Of a stretch of 64,000 bases of DNA, positions 35,208-43,137 are shown piece by piece. Source of the DNA: Enterococcus ratti (GTDB lineage Bacteria > Bacillota > Bacilli > Lactobacillales > Enterococcaceae); the NCBI RefSeq assembly GCF_001886195.1, contig NZ_JXLB01000004.1:1-64000 (forward strand). The letters run 5' to 3'. Made by a program: the position numbers and the translations under genes. The notes under the pieces were generated by a model, which did no database searches, was not told the DNA's origin, and was given only the letters and a program-made list of their open reading frames with translations. How positions within the stretch are numbered: the stretch's first letter is position 1; each line of letters opens with the position of its first letter.

Positions 35208-36402
35208 ATAATCTATTTTAACTAAATATAGAATAAAAAAGTGGACGCTCTAAACCTACTGCAATTACTATAGGATTTTATTGGGTAAGATCATTTTTGC
35301 ACCTCTTTTTTTCCGAAGATAGTTCCGGCATTGATCATGCTTGGTGTATGATGCACATTCTTTACATCAATTAAGGAAGAAAAATTATAAATTACGATCT
35401 GTTCTTTTTTGTCTTTACTAAATTTATGTAGACATTAAACGTAAATTAGTTGTTTGTCGATCCTAACAGTTAAAAGATTTCTTCAATTGCTTATTTGCAT
35501 AAATATTCAATCGATAATGAAAAATATGAAGCTGTAACAAATACCCACGAAGAGGTCTCGTGGGTATTTTTTGTACTTCTTTTTAGATAAATTGTTAAAG
35601 GAGTGATCAGAAAAAAGCAAATAACGCAAAAGAGACAAGTGTAAAGATGGAATGTTTAAACCGCTAGTGATTATTTAATCACGTTTTTTATTTCGTCTAT
35701 CCAATAAATAAGTAAAGCGAAAGGAAAGTTCGGCTAAATTATCCGCATAGGGTCTATTTTAGATTATTAAAATTATTTTGTTTGTATGATTGTTTCTATA
35801 AATAGGAGAAGGTAGGTATCTACTTTGCATAAAAAGAAAATTTAGGCATGGATCTCTTGATAAAAAATACACATTTCTTTTACTGTTCCCCTGTCACTAT
35901 AAAAATTCCTAGAAATTTGTAAATAGAGATAGTAGCTATTTATTTGTTGTAATCGATCTTTAAAAAAATGATAGAATGACATTTTTTTATTTATTGTTAG
36001 ATATAAAAAAAAATAAGTATATAAAAATTTCTATAATTTAATATAGAAATGTAGGTATACTATAAAATAAGTGAAGAAGGAGAATGCTATCGTAGACTAA
36101 GCATTTTTAATTTAAATGGGGGCATTTGTTTTATGACTCATAAGAAATAAATTATTTACACAGATCAAAAACGAAGTGTATTGTCAATTTTTTTTTAGAA
36201 AATTCAAGCTATTATCTTAATCAATTGAATTTACAAATATTACGTTTTTGAATGTATTATTAAAAGTTATTGTTATAAGGTAACAAATTTAAATAATCTA
36301 AGCTTCGATTTGAATTGCTACAAGTCTAGTGAGAGATATATATGATCGAAGAATGGGTAGCATTTAAGTTTAAGGTGAATTTTAATACGAAGAGGTATTC
36401 AT
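35208..36402. other. Long intergenic stretch without a gene
   Basis: About 1.2 kb with no supported gene. It contains a clear terminator (35539-35575), a weaker hairpin GTGATTA-TT-TAATCAC with T-run (35667-35688), and a short inverted repeat AATGCT/AGCATT (36083-36105). The many stops in all frames and the presence of terminators without genes suggest decayed genes; I could not name them. Confidence 0.5.
35539..35575 (+). terminator. Terminator without an intact upstream gene
   Basis: AAATACCCACGA pairs with TCGTGGGTATTT around seven bases, followed by a T-run. It may be the end of the marR operon transcript (330 bases downstream) or of a lost gene. Confidence 0.85.
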
Positions 36403-37389
36403 ATGAAAAAAATTATTCTTATTTTAAGTGTTGTATTAGTAACAATAGGATTGACGGCTTGTGGGAAATCCGATAACACGAGTATTTCCAAAGAGGTCTT
36501 TGATGGAGAAATAAAAAATAATGCTTTAGCGATTAATTCAACTCAAAGTATGGCAGTAGTTGGAAAAAGTGAAAGTAATAAACTTTCTGTTTTTGACTTA
36601 CAGTTGAATAAAAAAATAAAAGAACTTGACCAATTTGTTACTCCAAGAAATATTGCATTTTCAAAAGATGGAAAATCATTTTTTGTATCTGATAGTTCAC
36701 TAGGAAACATTCAAGAAATCGATATAGAAACATTTAAGACAAAAAAAATTTATAAGTTGAAAAAAGGCGTATTTGGTTTCACCCTAACGAATGATGGGAA
36801 GAAACTTTTGGCAAATAATCAATATGAAAATACGGTTACTATTTTAGATTTAAGTTCAGGTAATCAAACAATCATTGAAGGATTTGATGGTCCTAGACAA
36901 GGGATTTTGATTGATTCTGTGGATCAGTTGGCGTACGTGACTAATTTTAAATCAGACGATGTTAAAGTTTTAGAATTAAAAACACAAAAAATTATTAAGA
37001 CTTTAAAAAATATTCCTTCGGTTAGAGCGATTTCTCTTAATGAGAAAAATAATACGCTTTATGGGGCTTCAAGTAGTGAAAATTCAATTAATTTAGTAGA
37101 TACTCAAACAGGAGAATTAATCAAAAAAATTCCTGTTGGCCAAGAACCTTACGGATGTAAATTATCTAAAGAAGAAAATATTCTTTTAACTGGTGAAAAA
37201 GAAAGTAATCAAGTTTCTGTAATTGATACGAATCGTAATGAAGTGATTCGAACCATCACAGGTTTGCAAAGTCCTAGACAAGCTATTGTTTTTAGTCATA
37301 TTTTAGGACAAGCATTTGTATTGAATAATGACTTATCTCTTGCTGTAATTGACTATTATAAAGGGGAAGTGATTAGAACAATAAAATAG
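36403..37389 (+). CDS. YncE-like beta-propeller lipoprotein
   Basis: A 328-residue lipoprotein. The signal peptide ends LTAC with Cys20 as the lipid-attachment site. The rest is a seven-bladed beta-propeller of the YVTN/YncE kind, with repeats such as SVFDLQLNKKIKELD, TILDLSSGNQTIIEG, NLVDTQTGELIKKIPVGQEP and SVIDTNRNEVIRTI. Propellers of this type act as binding scaffolds at the cell surface; ligand unknown. It stands at the left edge of the WxL surface locus with its own ribosome binding site (GAAGAGG). The intergenic repeat copy B follows it. Confidence 0.85.
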   Translation: MKKIILILSVVLVTIGLTACGKSDNTSISKEVFDGEIKNNALAINSTQSMAVVGKSESNKLSVFDLQLNKKIKELDQFVTPRNIAFSKDGKSFFVSDSSLGNIQEIDIETFKTKKIYKLKKGVFGFTLTNDGKKLLANNQYENTVTILDLSSGNQTIIEGFDGPRQGILIDSVDQLAYVTNFKSDDVKVLELKTQKIIKTLKNIPSVRAISLNEKNNTLYGASSSENSINLVDTQTGELIKKIPVGQEPYGCKLSKEENILLTGEKESNQVSVIDTNRNEVIRTITGLQSPRQAIVFSHILGQAFVLNNDLSLAVIDYYKGEVIRTIK

Positions 37390-37406
37390 TTTGGCGTATT
37401 TTTAGA

Positions 37407-37574
37407 GAGCGTGGGATAAAAGTAAAGAATACTTTTCCTTCACGTTCTAAACATAGATAAACGGCGGGAGCGGGAGCAAATTCTTTGGGAATAAGCCGAG
37501 ATTCACAAAAATTTGAAAAGTAATTTTCGTGAATCTCGGCTTGTTTCTCGGAGTTAAACACTTCTGTCCCGATC
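37407..37574 (+). repeat. Intergenic palindromic repeat, copy B
   Basis: 168 bases similar to 14821-14990. Its central hairpin is nearly perfect: GAGATTCAC...GTGAATCTC around about 22 bases, with AAGCCGAG/CTCGGCTT extending it. It ends in CCCGATC followed by six T, so this copy can also terminate the lipoprotein transcript. Confidence 0.75.
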
Positions 37575-38027
37575 TTTTTTGTCTGTTTTCAACTATATGG
37601 TAGGCAGTTTAGGGTCGCTTCTAGCAAGGTATAAAATACTTTAAAATTGTTAAAGAGAAAGTTGAGATACTAGGTATTTTATCAAAAATTTAGGAGAGAA
37701 CTCAAAAGAATCTATTAATTGTTTGAAAGAATGAAGAATTCTGAAAATATCAGTTAAAAAAATAAAATGTAAGAAAAAAATATTTTTCTTTTGAGCGTTT
37801 GTGACAGTAAAAAATTATTTTGTGAACGAAAGCTATTTTTGAGTGAAATAATTGGTAACTCTAAATAATTAAATTGATGAATTTCAATTCTGTTGTTGAA
37901 ATATTTTTTTTATTTATTAAAAAAAAAAGGGCAGCATGTGCATATTAATATTATTCTTTAAGTGAAATTAAAAGTATTTAAATCACGATTTTTAATTTCT
38001 AAAAAATTATTTAAAGGAATGAACGAA
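37575..38027. other. Intergenic stretch upstream of the WxL gene
   Basis: AT-rich, no gene. It includes an inverted repeat ATAAAATAC/GTATTTTAT (about 37632-37682) that could be a regulator site for the WxL unit. No clear promoter. Confidence 0.4.
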
Positions 38028-38717
38028 ATGAGAAAACAAATTTTACTAGCTGCTGCTTTAATATCTCCAGTAATGTTAGGAACTGGCGTATCGGCTGCAT
38101 CAACTACTGCTGATTCAACACCGGTAACGGCTAATTTTACAGTTTCCAATATAGATAATAATAATCCTAATCCTCCAGCACCCGTAGATCCTAGTAATCC
38201 AGGCACTCAACCGAATCCGGGTAACAAACCATTAAATCCGACAGGTACTTTTGGACTTGCTTATATTCCATTTCAATTTGATTTTGGAACAACGACGCTT
38301 ACTGGTAGCTCTTCTGTTCACACTACGGCAGTTCTGCCACAAGGAAAGTCTTTTAACGTAGGGGTAAAAGATACAACGCACACTACGCGTGGTTGGATTT
38401 TAACGGCATCTTTAAGTGGTCAATTAACAACATACGGAGCAGAGTTACAAACTAGTACGAGTGTTGCAAAGGTGAATGATGGAAATGGTCAATTAAATGC
38501 ATTACCTTCTAATGGGATGATCACAGTTCCGCAAAATGTTAAAATCACTTCACAATCAACGCCTATTATGACTGGTAACAAAAATCACGTATTTTCAGGA
38601 ACGTATGATCTGAATTTAGGTGATGTTTCATTAAATATTCCAGATGCTTCAAAAGTGCAAGCTGGAAATGCTACAGGTACTGTTAATTGGAACTTAGCAC
38701 AAACGCCTCAACCATAA
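38028..38717 (+). CDS. WxL-domain cell-surface protein
   Basis: A 229-residue secreted protein. The signal peptide is MRKQILLAAALISPVMLGTGVSA, followed by a linker rich in Pro and Asn (PNPPAPVDPSNPGTQPNPG) and a WxL domain. The two WxL motifs are WIL (in RGWILTASLSGQL) and WNL (in GTVNWNLAQTP). WxL domains bind peptidoglycan non-covalently. I place the start at the ATG at 38028, nine bases after AAAGGA; an upstream in-frame GTG lacks support. It is followed by a terminator and the WxIP gene, its usual partner. Confidence 0.9.
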   Translation: MRKQILLAAALISPVMLGTGVSAASTTADSTPVTANFTVSNIDNNNPNPPAPVDPSNPGTQPNPGNKPLNPTGTFGLAYIPFQFDFGTTTLTGSSSVHTTAVLPQGKSFNVGVKDTTHTTRGWILTASLSGQLTTYGAELQTSTSVAKVNDGNGQLNALPSNGMITVPQNVKITSQSTPIMTGNKNHVFSGTYDLNLGDVSLNIPDASKVQAGNATGTVNWNLAQTPQP

Positions 38718-38726
38718 TCGATATAA

Positions 38727-38757
38727 GAAAAAACAGGAATAATATTCCTGTTTTTTC
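38727..38757 (+). terminator. Terminator or attenuator after the WxL gene
   Basis: GAAAAAACAGGAAT and ATTCCTGTTTTTTC form a perfect 14-bp stem with a three-base loop. It lies between the WxL gene and the WxIP gene, so it may set their ratio. Confidence 0.88.
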
Positions 38758-38803
38758 ATTTCAAATCAAATCTTGTAACATTTAAAAAAGGAGAATTTTC
38801 AAT

Positions 38804-39877
38804 ATGTATAAAATTAACAGATATGTGATGAATGTCTCACTTGTATTAATCATCATTTTAACGCTGTTTCTATTTTTATTATCGAGTAGAATTATTTTTG
38901 CAGATGAAGTTACGGGAGAAAATTTTGGAGGCTTTTCAATCGAAGGGATCCCCCATTCTAATCAAATTGATAAAAATTCTAGTTATTTTTATCTTAAAGA
39001 AAATCCTAATACGACAGATGAAATTACTATTAAATTGAATAATAGTTCCAATCAAGACAAGACTTTAACGATTAAAGTTGTTGATGCAAATACTAACAGT
39101 AACGGTATTGTAGATTATACGGGTAATTTAAAAAATAATAAAGCGTTAAAATTGCCTTTAACTTCAATTATAAAACCTAAAGCAAAGGAAGTAATAGTTC
39201 CTAAAAATAGTTCTGTTCAAACAAAGTTAGCCATAAAAATGCCAGCGGAAAAATTTGCAGGAAATATTTTAGGTGGGGTCGTGGTATCTAATAAAAAAAA
39301 TGATGAAACTTTAAAAGAAGGTACTGTCGCAAGTGATTACAGTTATACTATCGGAATTATCCTCACTAATGAAGAAAAAGTGGAGTTGTTTAAGAATGTT
39401 TCAGTAGAATTAGAAAAAGTAGGCCCTGTATTAGCTGATGGTAAAAAAGTAGTACAGGCAGATATTTTAAATCCCAATCCTTATGTTTTTTTTAAGGCAG
39501 AAGTAGCAGGTGCGGTTTACGATGCAAGTGGTTCTAAAAAAATAAAAGATAATACCATGAAAGATGTAACAATTGCGCCTTATTCGGCTTTTCCATTTCA
39601 ATTAAATTGGCAAAAGAAAGAATTAAAGTCGGGAAATTATGTATTTAAAGGTGCAGTAAAAACAGCAGAAAATACTTGGAAATTTGAAAAGAAATTTGAA
39701 ATAAAAAATGATGAAGCTAGAAAAATAAATACAGCGTCTGTATTTAAAGTTTTTTTACCTCAATGGTTTAAATATAGCAGTGCTAGTTTAAGCGGTATTA
39801 TTGCAGGAGGGACAATCTATATTTATATTCGATTATCTAAGCGAAGAAATAAAAAAAATAGAGAGAGGAAGTCATAA
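38804..39877 (+). CDS. WxL-interacting protein (DUF916 and DUF3324)
   Basis: A 357-residue membrane-anchored surface protein. After an N-terminal membrane helix/signal (about residues 10-32) come DUF916 (about 35-160; GGFSIEGIPHSNQ, ending in the characteristic GNILGGVVVS) and DUF3324 (about 170-305), then a C-terminal transmembrane helix (about 325-345) and a basic tail RRNKKNRERKS. In enterococci such WxIP proteins bind WxL proteins, peptidoglycan and host ligands. It is preceded by AAAGGAG and followed four bases later by a small membrane protein gene. Confidence 0.92.
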   Translation: MYKINRYVMNVSLVLIIILTLFLFLLSSRIIFADEVTGENFGGFSIEGIPHSNQIDKNSSYFYLKENPNTTDEITIKLNNSSNQDKTLTIKVVDANTNSNGIVDYTGNLKNNKALKLPLTSIIKPKAKEVIVPKNSSVQTKLAIKMPAEKFAGNILGGVVVSNKKNDETLKEGTVASDYSYTIGIILTNEEKVELFKNVSVELEKVGPVLADGKKVVQADILNPNPYVFFKAEVAGAVYDASGSKKIKDNTMKDVTIAPYSAFPFQLNWQKKELKSGNYVFKGAVKTAENTWKFEKKFEIKNDEARKINTASVFKVFLPQWFKYSSASLSGIIAGGTIYIYIRLSKRRNKKNRERKS

Positions 39878-39880
39878 CGC

Positions 39881-40093
39881 ATGTATTATATGTGGAGTAT
39901 CATTACGAGTGGCTTAGGATTTATCTTTTTAAGTATTAATATTTACTTTTTAATGCAAGACTATAAATGGATTTTAACAACTAACAGAAAATTTACCTAT
40001 TTAGGTTATAATTGGCTATTGATTATACTTAGCTTAGGTTTATTCATTCTAGGAATTAGTTCTATTTTTATGGTTAATAGTCAACTAAAATAA
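39881..40093 (+). CDS. Small two-helix membrane protein of the WxL locus
   Basis: A 70-residue protein with two hydrophobic helices (about residues 5-27 and 46-65) separated by a short basic loop (TTNRKFTYLG). AGAGGAAG lies about 10 bases before the start, only four bases after the WxIP stop, so it is co-transcribed. I know no named family. Its position suggests a membrane partner of the WxIP/WxL complex. Confidence 0.7.
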   Translation: MYYMWSIITSGLGFIFLSINIYFLMQDYKWILTTNRKFTYLGYNWLLIILSLGLFILGISSIFMVNSQLK

Positions 40094-40113
40094 GACGTGA
40101 ATGATTGAAAGAG

Positions 40114-40155
40114 GGATTTTTATCTCTATGGATAAAAATCCTTCTTTCTTTTTAT
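40114..40155 (+). terminator. Terminator of the WxIP unit
   Basis: GGATTTTTATC (40114-40124) and GATAAAAATCC (40131-40141) form a perfect 11-bp stem, extended by AAGA/TCTT, followed by T-rich sequence. Confidence 0.88.
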
Positions 40156-40170
40156 TTTTATTTTTATTTA

Positions 40171-40223
40171 ATTCATTTCTAAATTTATTTAAAATTTAGA
40201 AATGAATAGTGTAAGCGCATATT
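40171..40223 (+). promoter_or_regulatory. 16-bp inverted repeat and cre-like site upstream of a Mga-like gene
   Basis: ATTCATTTCTAAATTT (40171-40186) and its exact complement (40192-40207) flank ATTTA. Directly after it TGTAAGCGCATATT matches the cre consensus at 12 of 14 positions. There is no T-run, so operator or 5' hairpin is more likely than terminator. Confidence 0.5.
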
Positions 40224-40284
40224 TTATTTTATTATTTTATCCTATTTTTTGTTATCTTCAAAATTAATAAAGGAGAAGGTTAAA

Positions 40285-41706
40285 ATGTTAACATTGATTT
40301 ATGAAAAGGCTTCATTTTATAAAATAGAAATAATTAGAATAATTATTGAAAAAGGAGGTTGCACAGTTAAAAATAATATTATCGAAGAATTAGGAATATC
40401 CAATGCAACCATTAATAAATATTTAAGCGAATTAAGTAGTGAATTGCCGGAGGATAGATTAATTGTTTCAGATAGTACCCTTATTTTTAACGTAAAAAAG
40501 AGCTCTTTGTACGATGTACAAAAGTATTATTTTTCTCAAAGCGTAGTAAAAGATATACTTACGTACTGTTTCTTTTATTCAAATGTTACCTTTGAACGAC
40601 TAGCTGGTGAATTATATATTAGTCATTCAAAATTATTTAATATTTTAAAGTTTATGGATAAAGAACTAGGACATATTGGCATATCTATTCATAAGAGACC
40701 TTATATTAAATTGAAGGGAAGTTTGGAATCGATTATGGTTCTCTATAATTTATATCTACAAACGGAAACATCTCCCTTTAACAAATCTTTTTCTAAGTTA
40801 AATATGAATAGCTTAAAAAATACTGTTCTTTATTTTTTAAATTCATATAATTTTAAAATTGAACACTTTTTAGTAGAAAGTTTATGTTTGTGGATGTTGA
40901 CAGTAAGTGACAGATATTATTTAGAAAAAATTTGTCTTGTTGAAAAAAGTTTAGAATATGACAAATTTATAAATTTAAAAAGCCCGTTACTTAACCGCAT
41001 TAGAAAATATTTTTCTCCACTGAATGAAAAATATTTTGATGGAAATGGATGTTTGTTGGTTCTTATTTTCTTGGTATTTAATATGACGAGTCTTCATTTT
41101 GCAAATGAAGAAGTTGAAAAAACATTTTTTACAAATGAATTAATTGAAGATTATCAATACCAGTCTTTTATTTTAACTATACTCATGAAAGAATCTTATA
41201 ATATTTCTTCTAACTCACTTGAAGTATTATCTGTAAAAATTGAAGGAAGTATTCATTTTTCTAATCTTTTATATCCTTACTATTATTTTTCTAGATCATT
41301 AGTTACACCTAAATTGCATCGTTCTGATTATTTAGCTAAGATAAGAAGATTTTTGGAACAGGATTTTGAAACGATGTTTGATAAAAGTAATTTAAAAAAA
41401 GAATGGATTTATGAATTATTAGCTCATGTGATTCTTTCTTTTCAAAAATCTTATGTAGAAAATACAAATTTCAATATAGGGGTTTACTCAATAAGAGGGG
41501 GGATTTTTGAAGCACAATATTGTGAAGAAATAAAAAAAGCTATCAACATTGTTCCTTACTATAATTTAAGAGGTCAAAAAGCAGATATATTAATAGTTGA
41601 TGATATCGAACTATTAAAACATACGACTGATTATGAAAAATACTTAATTATAGGTGATGCAAGATATAAGGATGATAAAGAGAATTTCTTTTCCCTCAAT
41701 GATTGA
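40285..41706 (+). CDS. Mga/AtxA-family transcriptional regulator of the WxL locus
   Basis: A 473-residue regulator. The N-terminal DNA-binding part contains a helix-turn-helix (NNIIEELGISNATINKYLSEL) and a second one (ERLAGELYISHSKLFNILKF). The centre is PRD-like and the end (GQKADILIVDDIELL) is EIIB-like. Such proteins are activators of surface genes, tuned by PTS phosphorylation. I place the start at the ATG at 40285 after AAAGGAGAAGG; an upstream TTG in frame has no site. It sits between two WxL units and is the natural candidate for their control. Unlike the other two Mga-like genes in this window, it is intact. Confidence 0.8.
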   Translation: MLTLIYEKASFYKIEIIRIIIEKGGCTVKNNIIEELGISNATINKYLSELSSELPEDRLIVSDSTLIFNVKKSSLYDVQKYYFSQSVVKDILTYCFFYSNVTFERLAGELYISHSKLFNILKFMDKELGHIGISIHKRPYIKLKGSLESIMVLYNLYLQTETSPFNKSFSKLNMNSLKNTVLYFLNSYNFKIEHFLVESLCLWMLTVSDRYYLEKICLVEKSLEYDKFINLKSPLLNRIRKYFSPLNEKYFDGNGCLLVLIFLVFNMTSLHFANEEVEKTFFTNELIEDYQYQSFILTILMKESYNISSNSLEVLSVKIEGSIHFSNLLYPYYYFSRSLVTPKLHRSDYLAKIRRFLEQDFETMFDKSNLKKEWIYELLAHVILSFQKSYVENTNFNIGVYSIRGGIFEAQYCEEIKKAINIVPYYNLRGQKADILIVDDIELLKHTTDYEKYLIIGDARYKDDKENFFSLND

Positions 41707-42795
41707 TAAAGGTAGAATATGTCCGTTTATTTTTTTATTATCGGAAAATATTCTTTTATATCCTGTTAAAATGAAGTGAGTTAATCATTCTAAAAGTTAA
41801 AGTGCAGATAGTTTTTTAGTTTAATGAATAAAAGATTGTTTCTTTCGATTAATTGAAAGTATAAATTACTGTGTTTTTATTATTAATTATAGATTATAAA
41901 AATAGTAAGGAAAGTTTTATCAATTATGTTAATTATAGGTCAAGTATTAAACGACTAACAATGTTTGTTAGTCGGTAATTCTCTAAGGCATATATAAAAA
42001 TGATTTGTGCAGCAAAAAATAAGGTAACAAAAGGATATACAAAACCATTCCTGAAAAGGGTAAGTATAGGTGAGAAGTTTGGCAGTACAGCAAGGAGCAT
42101 AAGTGGTCAAGTATGAGGAATACAAAATAAATCAGTTAGTAACAAGTGATGAAGACGGGGGTATTTATAAAAATAAAGTGATTGATTCTAAATAATGTTT
42201 ATGTAAAAACAATTATAGCTATTGTTAGTATTGGTGTCTTTTCTAAAGGCATCAATATTTTTTTGTGTTTTGAAAATTGCCTACAAGATAAGCCGTTCAA
42301 TTGTGTTTCCAACAAGAAATTTAAGAAGGTTTTTAAACTGTTAAGATGAAGTTTCTTTCTTGAATATCCTATCAATAGAAGGTAGTTAAAAGAAAAAAGT
42401 AATAGGGGATTGACTGGATATGTAGAGAAAATCCGATTTGATTAGCATATGCAGATAATAAAAATCTTGACTTTGCATCTAAAAAATATCTTTAGAGAAG
42501 CTGAATTATGTAATTTTAAATTTGCTGCCTTAAAAAGGTAGTTATCTTCAAATCATAAATGACTTATTGTAGCATGAATTTTAAGTAATTTTTTACATAA
42601 AATATTTCGTGAGGGGAGTTATAAGGAGCTCTTCTCTTGAAAGAGCATCATTTAAAGCTAAATCATTTACAAAATTATTTTTTATGAAATAAAAAATAAA
42701 ATCCACTTAAATTTTATAGTGTTTATACTATAGAAAAATACGTAGGATGAAGGAGGTTTTTATTGATAGAATCATTTTTTGAAAGGAGAGATAGG
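41707..42795. other. Intergenic stretch in the WxL locus
   Basis: About 1.1 kb with no supported gene. It contains a perfect hairpin CGACTAACA/TGTTAGTCG (41952-41974) without a T-run and a G:U-rich terminator (42229-42264, TATTGGTGTCTT with AAGGCATCAATA, then seven T). The piece between them has no convincing frame and may be a lost gene or a small RNA. Confidence 0.45.
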
Positions 42796-43137
42796 ATGCA
42801 TTTCAAATTGTGTATAACTAGTATTGCATTTTGTTTAATTTGTATTCCATTGTCGACAGCAGCAGATACTGCACAAGAGGCTTCGACTTCCATAACGGTT
42901 ACATTTATTCGTCGAATTACTTCAGAGCATTTACCGGGAGGAGGAAATAATCAATGCATGCCCCAAGAAAATACGAAACATATAACGATTATTCCTAAGA
43001 AAGAACAAAGCGAATTACCTAAAACGGGTGATGCTGTGAATTATCTAGCGACTAGTCTAGGTTCTAGTGCCTTAACATTTGGCTTATTGGGAATATTAAA
43101 ACATAGAAAAGAGGACACATATAATGAACAAGCGTAA
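42796..43137 (+). CDS. Small LPXTG-anchored surface protein of the WxL locus
   Basis: A 113-residue protein with a signal peptide (MHFKLCITSIAFCLICIPLS), a short central part, and a sortase signal LPKTG at residues 74-78 followed by a hydrophobic helix and basic tail (KHRKEDTYNEQA). Sortase A should link it to peptidoglycan. The ATG at 42796 follows AAAGGAGAG. An in-frame TTG 33 bases upstream also has a good site (AAGGAGG), so an N-terminally extended form cannot be excluded. It overlaps the next gene by 14 bases. Small LPXTG proteins of this kind are a regular part of WxL clusters. Confidence 0.85.
   Translation: MHFKLCITSIAFCLICIPLSTAADTAQEASTSITVTFIRRITSEHLPGGGNNQCMPQENTKHITIIPKKEQSELPKTGDAVNYLATSLGSSALTFGLLGILKHRKEDTYNEQA

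Noticed and set aside
35216-35538. Possible membrane-protein relic (text KIVPALIMLGV near 35325)
   Set aside because: Too short and too interrupted to assign; recorded only as an empty stretch.
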